A stretch of 64,000 nt of DNA from Ctena decussata (GCA_963989385.1 OZ022500.1:109719842-109783841), one strand, 5' to 3'. Shown: positions 12,601 through 24,107, numbered from the stretch's first letter. Numbers and translations: made by a program. Notes: generated by a model from the sequence alone, not told the origin.

Positions 12601-15600
12601 TACTAAAAATAGCCACAGTGACCTTGACATTGGGTGCAGCACCCTGAAAGTCAAACTTGCTCGAGATATTGTCATGCCCTACATTTGTGTGAATTTATTT
12701 TAAAATCTGCTGAGAAACGTAGGTGCTAGAGCGTTGACAAAGTTTTTCTAAAAAAAGCCTAAGTGACCTTGACCTTGGGCGCAGCATCCTGAAACTCAAA
12801 CTTGCTCGAGATATTGTCATGCCCTACATTTGTGTGAAATTATTTTAAAATCTGCTGAGAAATGTAGGTGCTATAGCGCTGACAAAGTTTTTCTAAAAAT
12901 AGCCACAGTGACCTTGACCTTGGGGGCAGCATCCTGAAAGTCGAACTTGCTCGGGATATTGTCATGCCCTACATTTGTGTGAAGTTATTTTAAAATCTGC
13001 TGAGAAATGTAGGTGCTAGAGCGCTGACAAAGTTTTTCTAAAAATAGCCACAGTGACCTTGACCTTAGGCGCAGCATCCTGAAAGTCGAACTTGCTCGAG
13101 ATATTGTCATGCCCTACATTTGTGTGAAGTTATTTTAAAATCTGCTGAGAAATGTAGGTGCTATAGCGCTGACAAAGTTTTTCTAAAAGTAGCCACAGTG
13201 ACCTTGACCTTGGGCGCAGCATCCTGAAAGTCGAACTTGCTCGAGATATCGTCATGCCCTACATTTGTGTGAAGTTATTTTAAAATCCGTTGAGAAATGT
13301 AGGCAATAGCGCGATGACAAAGTTTTTCTAAAAATATGTGATGACGTTGTTTTCTCCATTATAACACTATGGGATTTTTTTCAAACGCTCAAGGGCAGCT
13401 AATTCCGTAGTCTGTGCTCGAATCCGTCCAAATTTCGAACTCATCCAAGCTCTTATGTATGTCATCATTACCTGTAAGTATGATAAGGGTCTAAGCAAAA
13501 ACAGTTGAGAAAACGTGATGACGCCATTTTCCCCATTATAACCCTATGGGATTTTTTTCAAACGCTCAAGGGCAGCTAACTCCGTAGTCTGTGCTCGAAT
13601 CCGGCCAAATTTCGAACTCATCCAAGCTCTTGTGTATGTCATCATTACCTGCAAGTATGATAAGGATCTAATAAAAAACAGTCGAGAAAACGTGATGACG
13701 CCATTTTTCCCATTATAACCCTATGGGGGCTATCTGTTGCCATGGAAACCAGAGTTCTAAGCTGATCGGCACCAAAACCTATTGCAGCCTTTCCCCTACC
13801 CCTATGATGCTTCAGATAAAATTTGATTGCGATCGGCCCACTGGTCTCTGAGATATTTATGTTTGAAAGTGTTGACGCACGGACGCACGGACGCACCCAC
13901 GGACGGACGACGGCTCGACTCCCATCCTATAAGCTCACCTCTGAGCCTTCGGCTCAGGTGAGCTAAAAATGTAGATCCATTTTAACAATCCCCAAAATGC
14001 AGATCCATCTTAAAGATAGATCTACATATTTGGGATTGTTTTGGAAGGGGAAACCCTCTGTCTTTTAAAAGATTAAATACAGCGCTGAACAAAGGTACCT
14101 CTGCAAACTGCTTCTATGAGCAACATTATGAGCAGTTTGATCAGAGTCTGCACTATTACCAAATTTTAGGATAAATACTGATAAACAAACTTGTCAAAAT
14201 CTCAGGATAAATACTGGTAACATTAAACTTGTTCAAATTTCAGGATAAATACTGGTAAAATACTTGTCTAAATTTCAGGATAAATACTGGTAAAATGAAC
14301 AACTTTACAAGTCCAATTTTTAGGTTAAACACTGGTAAAATAAACTTGTCCAAATTTTAGGATAAACACAGTAAATGATTAGGAAATCCCAATATTTAGG
14401 GTAATTATAGCTGGTAGCTATTTATCAAATGTAACAGTCATATTAAAGGATCAATATTTAGAAGTACAAACTGTAAGTACAGAACTTGGTGCACTACTAA
14501 ATCAATGTTCCATATCCTATCTAGCTTATATGTCATTTTGTATGTTAAATACAATAACTTGTCCTATGTATCAGGATGAATATGTTATTTTAAACTCTTT
14601 TATTAAGATATCTCTATTATATTTAATGCCATATAGATATATATTTGCTATGAGACATGTCTTAAATACTATGTTGACATATATAATCTCATATATACAT
14701 GTATAATATAAATCTTTTTTGTTCACTCTGATAAATACCCAATATAGTATAAAATGATACATGGAAAAATAAGATACAATATTTGATAAAAGATATGTTT
14801 AAATATCATTTTTTTCAATTAATCAGATTCACTGCAAAAAGAAAACTTTTGAAATGCCTGAGCCTTCTAATAATTTAAATTAAATCATTTTACCCATCCG
14901 AAAAACTGAAATAAAAATAAACATTAGATACATACTGTTGCATTTCTAATGTGTCAATCATTTAAATAAGTTCATTCTATGGCTGTGAGTTTTCATTTTT
15001 GCTCCACATTAAATACCTTATATAGTTTTGCCAGAGATATCTCACATGGTCTATGATATTCTGTACAACACATCTCGTGTATCTCTTATTTCATACGGGA
15101 GATATCTTTAAATATGTAAGATATATAATATATGATGTATGTTGCACATCTTGTATACCATATATCTTATATTTGTATACAACAGATATCTTACATACTG
15201 TATGATATCTTATACCTTATACATCTTATACACATATATCTAATATAGCATATCAAATCTTATTTGCTGGTTTAAATATAACACACATGTATGGTAACTC
15301 CTGTTATATCATATAACTGAAAGACTACATATCAAATATGTCATACAGATACCTCATCACTAGTAGTAGTATGCATCTTTCATTCCAGGTACCTTTGCTG
15401 AAGACATGGTATTGTTATTCAGTCATAACAAATGCAAGATATCTACTATTATATCAGATATTTAGTTTAAACTTTATAAAATATTATACAAAACATCTTA
15501 TCTCGCACTATGGCATGAAGTTTTACTATTCATCTAATATGCTATCTCATATATTATATCAGACACCTTATACAGAATCTGATAAAGTATATATCTTATA

Positions 15601-18270
15601 AAGAATATAAACATCTCATACTTTAAATGAGATTTCTGATATTGATATTGCTTATAAAATAAATACCTTACATAATGAGGTATGAAAAAGAGGATAATAA
15701 TCTAACTTAGATATGGTAAACAAGCTACTTTCATTCTATTACATTCTTATTTTTTATATAAGACTCCTTATAATTTTATAAAATATCTGGAATATTGTAT
15801 ATGCTATCTGATGCACTAATAAGGTATCTGATATACACATAATATAAAAAATATCTTATATGATATATATTAGAGATCTTATTATATAACTAAGATCTCT
15901 TACATACTGGTATATAATATTATTTCACAGTAAAGACATTTTCCATATCATATTAGTCTATTATTAGATATCATATGTAGCTTTAAGATATGTTATTTAT
16001 TGTATCAGATATCTAATATGTTGTTAATGTTTATTCGAACAAATATCTTGTAACTGTATATAAAATATATCTTATATGATGCTTATAATATCTTCTTCAG
16101 TCAATTCTTATACATATCTATATAATATTATGGATATACAATATCTTATCTCACTACATAATCTAGTTTATAACTTATCTATTAGGTACTTTAATCATGA
16201 TATACGATATATTAACACATAACTTATATACTATATAGTATATATATTTGAACATAATAAAGAATCTTATATACTAAATAAGAAATCTTTAGGGTATATA
16301 TAGTATATCTAACAAAACTTTATTATTAGAAAATTCTTATGTATTCAAGTATATATGGAATATTTTATATTCAAGTATGTAAGAAATCTTATACATCATT
16401 TATCTTATACTAAGTCAGGTATATTAAGTATGTAAGAAATCTTACATCATTTACCTTATATTATGCAAGGTATATTTCTGTATTACATACATTTTATATC
16501 TTTATACAGAACTATATTAAGAAATCTATACTTACATTTATATGTACTTCTAAGTTTATACTTAAATATCTATGATACTTTAAGTAAATTAAGAAATAAG
16601 ATAACCAATATCCTATATCAACTTTTTTTGCAATATAGCATGTATCTTATCTAGAACATATCTCATCAAAAAGTCAAATGGTAGTTTGGCTTGCCACAGA
16701 ATTTGACACCTGACACTCTTTACTCCCATGTCTTATACTACAACAGCAGCTTACAGGTCTAACTAGCCTCCAAATTTATCAGTACAACCATTAGTCGCTA
16801 TATCTGAAATAGTGATTTGTTCTCATTCTGATATTCCCCAGGGGGCTCATGGGTATGTTACCTCATGGCATTGAGTCTGTCTGTTGTGAAATATGCAGCG
16901 CTTTTTACTACATATTTCCCATTTTAGGATAGCCTAAATTCATTTAAGGACATCCATCATTCATATTTGGATATCCAATGTATAATTTTGAGATATCACA
17001 AAACAATCCCACTGGGCACACAACCTTGAATCAACCTTGATTCAATGCCATGACATTGAATCAAGGTTGATTCAAGGTTGTGTGCCTGCTGGGATATTGG
17101 CTATCCTATATCCATAATTTGATTTTTGGATATCTGATATTCAATATTCATCTTGATTTTTGGGTAACAATAATTTGATTTATGGATATCCATAATTCCA
17201 TTTTTGGATATCAAAATATCCAATTTCCATCCTGATTTAGTAATATCCAAAACTGAATAAAAAATATCCATAAATCAAATTATGAATAGATGAATATTGG
17301 ATAACCATAAATCGAATAATGGATATCCTAAAATGGAATTATTGATATCTTAAAATAAATTGGACACAAAAACCAAAATGGCACTTTATAGAGTGATCAC
17401 TTTGATTCTGGGATGTACCTAGGATTCTATTTTGGGATATCCAATATTAAGCTGAATTTTTGGAAATCCATTATTCCACCTATGGATAACTGAATAGTGG
17501 GTATCCATCAGTCTGCTCAACTTGTAACTGGATTTTTTTATATCCATAAATTGGATTTAGGATATCACAAAATTTGATATTGAATAGTTTAACTGAATTA
17601 CGTTTTTACCAAAAATCGAAGTATGGATATTCTGAAATGACACCCCATAGTGAAACAGTGTATGTTGTACTGATCCGAGTCTTCTCAGACTTTATAGTGG
17701 CTTAATTTTCTTTTATATTATGGCAAATATCAAAATGTATAAGAAAAAATTCTAAATCGCAAGTGAAGACTTGTATTAATGTTAAACATGCACGCTAAAT
17801 ATGTTTACTATTATAACTGAACCACTCTTTTTTAGCAAACAACGTTAACGACAGAAATATTATACTTTGCAATCCAAATTTAAAGAGTAACTACACTTCA
17901 GGAACTGACTGAATCAGATCCCAAACCCTATCCCCAACTGCATACTTACCAAAATTCTGCCTGTTGTAGTTTGACCGGATATCAATTCTCCCGCCCAATC
18001 TTTAGCCTCGGTCAGCCACCCAACTTCTGGATCATGGCCTTTTATGTTGAAAAAACCTGGTGACTTTTCTTTGAATTCTTTAGACGACTCTTTCTGAATT
18101 TGGTTTGGTGTTACAACTCCTTTATGTTGGTTCCTGCTCTTTCGGCAAAACACGAACATAAACAAACGGTAGCATAAAATCACCAACAGACCGGCGCCAA
18201 AAGTGATTAAACTGGACGCCAGGAAGTAATACCATTTCTTTTCTTTGCATGATTCGTCCGCGTCTGCCAT
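3562..18270 (-). CDS. slo: BK (slowpoke/KCNMA1) calcium-activated K+ channel, N-terminal part, partial gene
   Basis: Two coding exons on the minus strand, 17950-18270 then 3562-3623, encode the first 127 residues of a Slo1-type large-conductance Ca2+- and voltage-activated potassium channel of the plasma membrane. Residues 13-42 form a hydrophobic segment (S0) ending in Cys-Arg-Lys. Residues 88-107 read EAKDWAGELISGQTTTGRIL, the hallmark S0-S1 linker of invertebrate Slo. Exon 2 supplies S1 and ends in YFIDAS. The exon boundary after GRIL and the next boundary after the ASS-like position match the family as I recall it. Voltage sensor, pore and RCK gating-ring exons are absent and must lie left of position 1. 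Intron 1 is 14.3 kb and packed with repeats. Family assignment is confident from direct resemblance; paralogue status was not tested. Confidence 0.93.
3955..4198. mobile_element. 244-bp MITE with ATATGAGCCGCGAC ends, copy 2
   Basis: Same family and same length as 3273-3516, inside slo intron 1, so slo exon 2 is flanked by two copies 438 bp apart. A 3'-half remnant is at 57967-58035 in ecd intron 1. Confidence 0.88.
4371..5440 (+). repeat. Degenerate tandem-core repeat related to family A
   Basis: Opens with TAGCTCACCTGAGTCC. It then repeats blocks such as TTGAATTCAAAGGGGTTGAA, CTGCATTTCCATATCA and AAAATAGGTCAAGGTCAAC at irregular spacing (for example near 4880 and 5325). GACCTTGACC words occur at 4746. 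No clear right terminus was found. Confidence 0.6.
5661..5885. mobile_element. Family F MITE (AAGGTGAATGGGTACAC type), copy 1
   Basis: Begins AAGGTGTATGGGTACACTG and contains a degenerate central hairpin built on GAATTTGCTCCTAGGAGCAA-like sequence. It ends near CTACACATTC. The same family recurs around 33605, 38490, 47185, 48455, 54810, 59500, 61120 and 62830. Confidence 0.6.
6110..6270. repeat. GATATCC-rich repeat block, left part
   Basis: Short AT-rich stretch dominated by GGATATCC, ATATCCATAA and their complements. It continues at 7315-7610 after the 6271-7314 insertion, and a related block is at 16920-17640. Confidence 0.6.
6271..7314. mobile_element. 1.04-kb TIR element inserted in GATATCC-rich DNA
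   Basis: Left end ATACTGACACAAACAAAAAA then CGTCCG; right end CGGACG then TTTCTTTTTTGTGTCAGTAT. The ends are inverted repeats of about 26 bp with few differences. TA flanks both sides, as for TA-targeting families. The interior has only short ORFs with no recognised transposase, so it is non-autonomous or decayed. Confidence 0.75.
7315..7610. repeat. GATATCC-rich repeat block, right part
   Basis: Continues the block broken by the 6271-7314 insertion; the words GATATCCATAA, GGATATCACAAA and GATATTCAAAA alternate on both strands. Confidence 0.55.
7857..8028. repeat. Palindromic repeat TTCCAAAACAATCCCCAAAA
   Basis: Several head-to-head copies of TTCCAAAACAATCCCCAAAA with ATGTAGATCCAT form stacked hairpins. 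The same motif resumes at 13967-14057 on the other side of the family A element, so that element probably inserted into this one. Confidence 0.7.
8941..9075. mobile_element. 135-bp near-perfect palindrome
   Basis: The left arm, GTTATTTTTTAAACGTTTAC and on to GAGCAAAGT, is mirrored by ACTTTGCTCGTG...AAACGTTTAAAAAATAAC. About 56 bases per arm surround a short ACCCCAAAGGGGTT centre. This would form a very stable cruciform or long RNA hairpin. Confidence 0.85.
9970..11152 (+). repeat. Tandem-core repeat family C, copy 1
   Basis: Starts ACTAGAAAATGTGTTTATGA and ends in the hairpin GCCCCCTCAACTTC-TTC-GAAGTTGGGGGC at 11121-11149, preceded by a (GGAC)n tract near 11076-11105. Its core is about four 166-bp units, each with AAGGTTCCATAGGCTTA and GGGGCATAACTCGGTCAAAA (near 10400, 10570, 10735 and 10900). 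Second copy at 38901-40468. Confidence 0.82.
11276..11310. repeat. G-rich tract
   Basis: [25 protein letters not shown] run near 11290-11310, a short G tract with quadruplex potential. Confidence 0.6.
11411..11482. repeat. Standalone AAACAGTG-type hairpin core
   Basis: Shoulders AGTGAAGATCCAGATCAGAT and TCTGCACTGTTTGC flank an apex CAGATG-gcttcttagg-CATCTG. It is the same hairpin core as the TTAA MITEs but lacks their outer arms. Another is at 11622-11693 with a poorly paired apex. Confidence 0.65.
12040..13335 (+). repeat. 145-bp tandem array, about nine units
   Basis: The box TGACCTTGACCTTGGGCGCA recurs at 12183, 12328 (variant), 12473, 12619 (variant), 12764, 12909, 13054 and 13199, a spacing of 144-147 bp. 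Each unit also has CTTGCTCGAGATATTGTCAT and CCCTACATTTGTGTGAA. It sits inside family A. The central units are most alike and the edges more diverged. Confidence 0.92.
13967..14057. repeat. Right part of the AACAATCCCCAAAA palindromic repeat
   Basis: Resumes the 7857-8028 repeat after family A, with ATGTAGATCCAT words and GGGATTGTTTTGGAAGGGGA at the end. Confidence 0.6.
14155..14372 (+). repeat. About 38-bp minisatellite, six units
   Basis: AGGATAAATACTGGTAAAAT with AACTTGTCCAAATTT recurs at about 14169, 14205, 14243, 14278, 14322 and 14360, spaced 35-44 bp. Confidence 0.85.
14560..16650. repeat. 2-kb AT-rich degenerate satellite-like tract
   Basis: Very AT-rich, with the words TATCTTATA, ATATCTTA, GATATCTTAT and AAGAAATCTTA appearing dozens of times without a fixed period. 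The ORFs in it are chance products of composition. Boundaries are approximate. Confidence 0.65.
16920..17640. repeat. GATATCC-rich repeat block 2
   Basis: Same vocabulary as 6110-7610: TTTTGGATATCCATAATT-like words on both strands, repeated about every 20-40 bases. A short palindromic MITE (17008-17093) is inserted in it. Confidence 0.65.
17008..17093. mobile_element. 86-bp palindromic MITE (CCCAGCAGGCACA type)
   Basis: CCCACTGGGCACACAACCTT and its mirror AAGGTTGTGTGCCTGCTGGG enclose a TTGAATCAAGGTTGA hairpin. Related elements are at 44884-44956 and, as a half copy, 54303-54332. Confidence 0.85.
17950..18270 (-). CDS. slo: slo coding exon 1 (residues 1-107, S0 segment)
   Basis: Starts at the ATG whose first base is 18270; an in-frame TAA lies 30 bases upstream with no intervening ATG, which fixes the start. 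The exon is 321 bases, phase 0, and ends ...GGC AGA ATT TTG followed by the donor GTAAGTATG. The N-terminus is short and acidic (MADADESCKEKKWYYFLASS), followed by S0 and a charged linker. Reading through the donor would give only 11 more codons before a stop. Confidence 0.94.
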
Positions 18271-19291
18271 TTTGGCTCTGTTATCTAAATCACAGCATTA
18301 ACATCAACATATGTATTATGCGCGGCACTGAGCCGGCTGATATACATTAACTAAATTGCCGAAGCACCATTATTCTGATTCCACTTTATCCACATGGTAC
18401 ATAAACAACAATGAACAACGATGAAAAGTCAACATGATCTGAACACTGTTACCCTCGGAGACGGAAAAACACAGCCAGTTTCAGTTTTCAATTCCCATAC
18501 GACTTTCTATTACTGCTACCACTGATTCGCGTGAAAGCTATTATCGACTGAGAGGAGACACAATATTTTCCAATATTATCCGACTTGCAGCTATGTTCGA
18601 TGGATCTGTGTAGCAAAAGTATGCTGACAGCGCATACATACAGTATACATATATACTGAAAGAAAAAACTGAAGCACACCTCTCTTATCGGTGATCAGCC
18701 ACTAGGTAATGTCTCACATGATAGGTATGATCAGGTATTGCCAACAGAACAAGAAACCCCAAAGCAATTGCCCTCACATAGGCTGCTGTTTCATCATACC
18801 TGAAGATTACCACATTAGTCAGGTTATCCACAACTGAATTATTAAATCTTAAGCAAATAGAAATAATTTTACTGGCAAAAGTAATATTAATCTGTAAACT
18901 CCTTTAATATTAACCATAGCTAAACATGTAAAATCAATAACGATGATATAGCATGTCAAAAGGTCAACAGCATAGACTTATAAGTGTCTCAACAGCCCTC
19001 ATCAATATACACAGGTTACACCTATATCAATTCTGTCATCTTTACAATCACGTGATAATATTTAAACAAAATAATGAATTAAAAAAAAAACGAGTCGCTG
19101 AATAGCCAGTTCGGCGGTCAAGAACCGATACAATCGATTTCATATCATTTGTTTTTAATTAAAATTCACATGCGGTAGCTCAAAGACTGAACTTTTAATC
19201 GGTAAAGAGAAAAATACTGAAGCTGCATGATCTTTACCGCCACCGTAAAAGTCCACGTATTTCTATCACCCCTCGTTAATTAATAAGTATT
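18271..19291. other. slo 5' flank / presumed leader and promoter
   Basis: Directly upstream of slo exon 1 on the minus strand. No TATA box or CpG island was evident and no upstream exon could be defined. A poly-A run is at 19081-19090. Nothing else was recognised. Confidence 0.4.
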
Positions 19292-19503
19292 TTAACACTT
19301 AAAGCGCCAGTGATGAAAATGGCAGAATTCGGAAACAGTGCAGATCCTGATGAGATGGCTCATAATGAGCCACCTCATCTAGATCTACACTGTTTGCCCC
19401 CTAGTTTATGAATTTGCAATATGATATAGCTTAGATGAAACATATTTTGAAATTTTTGCAGACGTAAACTTTGTCGGTTGCTTTTTGGCGCTTGAAGGGT
19501 TAA
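19292..19503. mobile_element. TTAA-bounded hairpin-core MITE, copy 1
   Basis: Ends TTAACACTTAAAGCGCCA and TGGCGCTTGAAGGGTTAA. The core has AAACAGTGCAGATCCTGATG / ATCTAGATCTACACTGTTTG shoulders. The apex is GGCTCATAATGAGCC. TTAA at both ends suits piggyBac-type target choice. Confidence 0.85.
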
Positions 19504-22500
19504 ATATTGAGATGAAACAAGATGAACCCTCGGTAGTAAGAACAACATTGAAAACATGGAATTAAATGACTTGAGAATAATTATTTGTTTGAGAAAATCT
19601 GAAGTTTCTGTTAAAAGAATTTCAGTTTGTAATGAATTAAAAAAATGGCGGAGCATGGTAAACATTGTATGCCATGCTCAGATACCAATGATGCCATAGA
19701 TATGTTACCACAGCAACTAAGAGATCATAATGATGCCAAAGTGAAATCATCGAGACGCCATTCTGCCAAGGAACTAAGCACAACAATTGGTTAGTCCATA
19801 GTCGCTATGGTAACATATTTGGTGTCATCTCACTTATAATTCGAGAGGAGCATCGCGTACAGTGTCTACCATGCTTCCCTTGAATTATAAGTGATGTACT
19901 ACCAGATATTTTTCCTTTTGAAAAGTGTGATTTTCTCAAACCTATAATTCATTCTCAAATGATTTAATTCTCTGTTTGAACTCATGGAGCAAAAGAAGTC
20001 CAAAAGCTGAATCCAACGACAGATCATCAAGCCTCTCCAACTTAGCAGAAAACTAAGGTCGGGGCCATCATTACGTCTAAAGAGGACAGCAAAGTTGGCC
20101 AACAGCGACAGAGTTGACCACTTAATAAAATCTAAGAGAGTTTTTTCAAGAACAGAGCATACATTCAAAATAAGGAACATGGGCCATACTTAGAAGTTTC
20201 GGCTACTCAAGCCTCATGAGTGATCTGACAATATCTGGCGATGAAAACCAGAGAAAATCATACAATAATTTCTGAATAATAAAGCAGTCAATTCAAAGAC
20301 TGATTAGTATCAACAAGGGTCCAAAGGATTACAAAGTCATTAACTAAAATAAGCATGCAGTTTATGTTGTATTCAGGTTCTTTTATAAGATAACTAAAAT
20401 ATTTCGAAATTGACAATGTTTGAATGATTTACGAGTTCGGACTTATGATTTGAGTACATTGACCACTTAAACTTATAACGAGATTATTTTCCAAAATCGA
20501 TCCGACAAACATTTCTTTTTTTTTTTTTTTTTCCTTTTTTTTTAAATTTATACATGCCTTTTTTAAGAAGAGTTTTAGTTCCGTATTAAGTTTAGATACA
20601 AGTGGCGTAGGCGTCGACTGAAAAATCTTTAGAGTTTGTGTTTTAAAAGTTGTATTGCCAGAGTCAAAGTCATCAAATTAAGAACAGAAACACCAGCAAA
20701 CCGAATGGGCTGAGAGATATATAAACTTCGTAGCACGAACCGCGAAATGGAAAAATACCATCAAACTCAAAACGATTATCATACTTTATGAAGAGAAAAC
20801 ACCTTCTGAAATAGTTCAATGTAAATCAAGAGTTGGGTCTCGGTATCAGAATAATTTGCTTCACATGAAGTTCTTATTACTGGATAGATTTGATTGACCA
20901 TATCGTTAAAGTAGATATATCCAAGTTTAATAGATCATCTAAATATCTAGACTAAGGTCCAATTTCACGTCACTTTTTAATCACCATCTTCGGGTTTAAC
21001 TGAGAATTATCATACGGACGATAATGCAAAATAATTTTTGATCAGAGATTACGTGAGATTTTAAAGCGACGTGAAATTTGACCGCAGAATTGAAAGTCGA
21101 TTCAATCGACAATACCGTCAAAGCAGGTATTAACAATATTTAACAGATCAACTAAATTCTGGCTCACTTGCTTAAGTAATAAACGTAAACAAAGTCCATG
21201 CACACAATTAAACAACACACTACCTTGTCCATAAAATAAAGTCGAAGTAAAGGATTATAATCCCAGACGCAGAAATTAGAGGTTTTTACGTGTCTAGTAT
21301 TGCGTTACCAGGCACATATCGGTCCGGATAGCTCCATACTGAGCACAGGAATACTTGTGTATTACGCACAGCCCCATAAATCATCATACTAAAACCTCTT
21401 ATGGGCGATGCGTCAACCCGACTAATTTGGGTGTGTGTGTTACTTCTTCCCTCTGCGTGACGTCATTACATAACGGCTCTCAAGCACAAATAGACGTTTA
21501 CACATCGATAAAATACCCCCAAAAGATAAACCAGTCCTTATTATTTCCATTATTTTCTGTTTCTATGTCTAAGTAGGAAAAAGATCCAAAAGAGTCAATG
21601 TTTCACACATGAATACTGTCGAGGGCACCGTCACTTTGAAGAATTACCAGCGACACCAGCTGAAGATTGAAATGACGCTGACGTTACGGCACACATATTT
21701 ACACTTGCCACTGAATCCCCATAGGTGAAACTATAAAAAGGAAATTCATTTCTCATAATTCCAACTTTGTCCATCCAAAAGTTTTTCTTCGGCCGCATTG
21801 TCCATCGGTTAAGGTGGAGGGTTTAGGCGAACAGCGTTTGACAAAATTAGAGACCTGAGCGTTTCAAGCATAATACCCTTTGAAACAACAAATTTTCTTT
21901 CAAATTGGTAGGTTTTAATTTCTAACTCTGTTGCATTGCATGAAAAGTCGGGAACACTCCAAAATAGACAATGATTTCACCCAAAACACTGTCGAGGGCG
22001 CCGCCATTTTGAAAACGTTACCAACTGACGTTTGTTATGATGCTGACGTTACGTCATAAATAACGTCATACGCGCGCTTGCTGTTGTCGTCATATGAAAC
22101 ATTCTGTTCTTCCATCTGAATTACAATTAGAAAATGCAAAATTGCCGATTCGTTACAGAAAAGGGTGAAAAAACTTAGTCGGAAGAGAATGCCGCGTATG
22201 GAAACAACGTCAACAGGATTTATCGATGTATAAATGCCTCTCTGCAGATGTTGTCAGCCAATCATTTGTTCGGAACTTGTACCAAAGAGAGGTTGTTGGA
22301 ATTATACACCGATGAACGTCAATTAATCATGTGACGTTGTCGTCAAGCGACGTCGAAGGTAACAAACATCTTGATTGGTCAATCTGACGTTCGACTGACG
22401 CAACGGCCTGGCGATGGCTGTTAAACGTAATGGGCAAACAAGGCGTTCCTTATTTTTCTTCGAGCCATATTCTGCATATTCTACACCAAATTATCGCAAA

Positions 22501-24107
22501 AACGGCACAGAAATGGCTAATAAAGTGTAAATGTAAGAATCAAAATTTGTGAAGAAGCGAGTGGTCGTCGATAAAATTCAATAAGAATCGCTTGGCACTT
22601 CATGGAATTTTAGCTTTGCCCACTCATCACACGATGATCGCTGAAAAATCAAATTTCAGTTCTTAAGTAACGTCATGCACGCGTTTGCTGTAGTGGGCTT
22701 AATACAAATTTTGTTCTTTAATATGAATTTCAATATGCATATTTGTCAAGATCGACCTAGTCGGAAATTTGAGAAAGTCGCGTATGAATACAACGTCAAC
22801 AGGATTTGCTGTTAGCCAATCATTTGTGTTTGGAAACTGCGCTTAGAACAGAATGCTGGAATTGTACAGGCAGCCGACACAAAACGGCTATAAGAAATAT
22901 ACAAAGGGGCATGAATCTGTCAAAACCAGTAGGTTTATAGTCCTTTTCACTGCGCACCATGGTAGACGGATTTAACGGAATTTGTTGTGAACTGTCTAGT
23001 GAAATGGTGAAGGTCACTTAGCAATTCACTGGAATTTTTATGATGATTTCTCAAGTCCTTTTTTGTCCGTACTGTATGAGCAAACTATAAATGCCTGGGA
23101 CAAGAGCAGAAAACATGCAACTTCCTTAATGTGTGCGCATATAGAAAGCAACTTTCACTTCGCGTCCTTGGTGCCGAGATTCGCTACATCTCTCACGGTT
23201 CTTGATATTTTCACGCCTTCGGACATAATTACATGTATGCGACAGGAAAAAGCCCAGTTAAAATCCCGTAAAAAACAATTCTTCCTTTGAAATCATGTTT
23301 TTTTTTAAGGAATCTTATTTTCACTGGGTCAGCAAGAATCAAAGTCCAAGAAAAAGTCGGTCTAAACTACATAAATAGGCATGAAACCTGGGCCTCTTAT
23401 AATGGGATCCTGTGAAGAGCGTTGACCAGCGGACTAGTGAAGGTTTCGTCAACATTAAACACTTTTCAGAACCGACACAAGTTTTGACCAATATGTACGG
23501 AACGTGCTCTTTTATTTATTTAATAAAGACATTGAATAAAAGTAGAAGAAAAACTGTTCTATTATTTGTTATTTCAAGTTTATTCACAGGTAGCCGATAC
23601 GGATGCTGCGTGCGGGTAGGTTAGCGGAAGGGTGTTAAAAACTTCCACCCATTAATTTTGAATATCTCAAAAATGAATGCAGCAACGTCCACCTAATTTT
23701 TACAACATGTATATTCTCTTAAATATACCGAATCATTCAACCGAATCGGTCAGGAAAAAGCACGTGCTCCTCGTGTTCTTAGTTCCGTTTACATAAGGAT
23801 GAATAGCTTCATGTATACAGTTTTCTGATGAAACACTTCTCTTACAATATCAAATTGAATTTTAAAAGTTTGAACTAGGTCTGTGGCTTTATTTAGCCTA
23901 CTGCGCCTAAATATCGCAAACAGGCGCAGAGTTTTGGGCCAGATAAATGCTAAATTTCAACAAGGGCTTCGCAAGCGGCGCATAATACGCCCGTTTCAAT
24001 GTCCTAAAGGAGTTGCAGAATGAACAAAATTGTTTACAAAAGGATACACAGGCAGACAAACAGAGGCAACCACTCTATAATTAAGTAGAACTGTTGGCGA
24101 ATCCGAC
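19504..24107. other. Intergenic stretch without recognised genes
   Basis: No exon was recognised on either strand. Short palindromes occur at 19830-19893 (CACTTATAATTC...GAATTATAAGTG). A diverged direct duplication relates 22030-22260 to 22665-22815 (shared CGCGTATGGAA-ACAACGTCAACAGGATTT). GACGTCA/TGACGT words are frequent from 21450 to 22390. A poly-T run is at 20517-20532. Confidence 0.5.

Larger units (their letters stand above)
8039..13963 (+). repeat. Tandem-core repeat family A, interrupted by a 3.4-kb insertion
   Basis: Starts GCTCACCTGAG and ends with a perfect hairpin GCTCACCT...GAGCC-TTC-GGCTC...AGGTGAGC at 13932-13963, after an (ACGG)-rich tract at 13877-13912. The core is built from units of roughly 130-175 bp carrying AAGGGCAGCTAACTCCGTAG. 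The element is split at 8610/12001 by a CAGGG-ended insertion. A tandem core plus arms resembles bivalve pearl/HINE elements. Confidence 0.75.

Noticed and set aside
12040..13335. CRISPR-like regular array
   Set aside because: The 145-bp units are similar throughout with no short repeat plus unique spacer pattern, and the DNA is animal nuclear.
14571..16654. Several 60-90 codon ORFs in the AT-rich tract
   Set aside because: Composition-driven (Ile/Tyr/Leu-rich) with no conservation expected.
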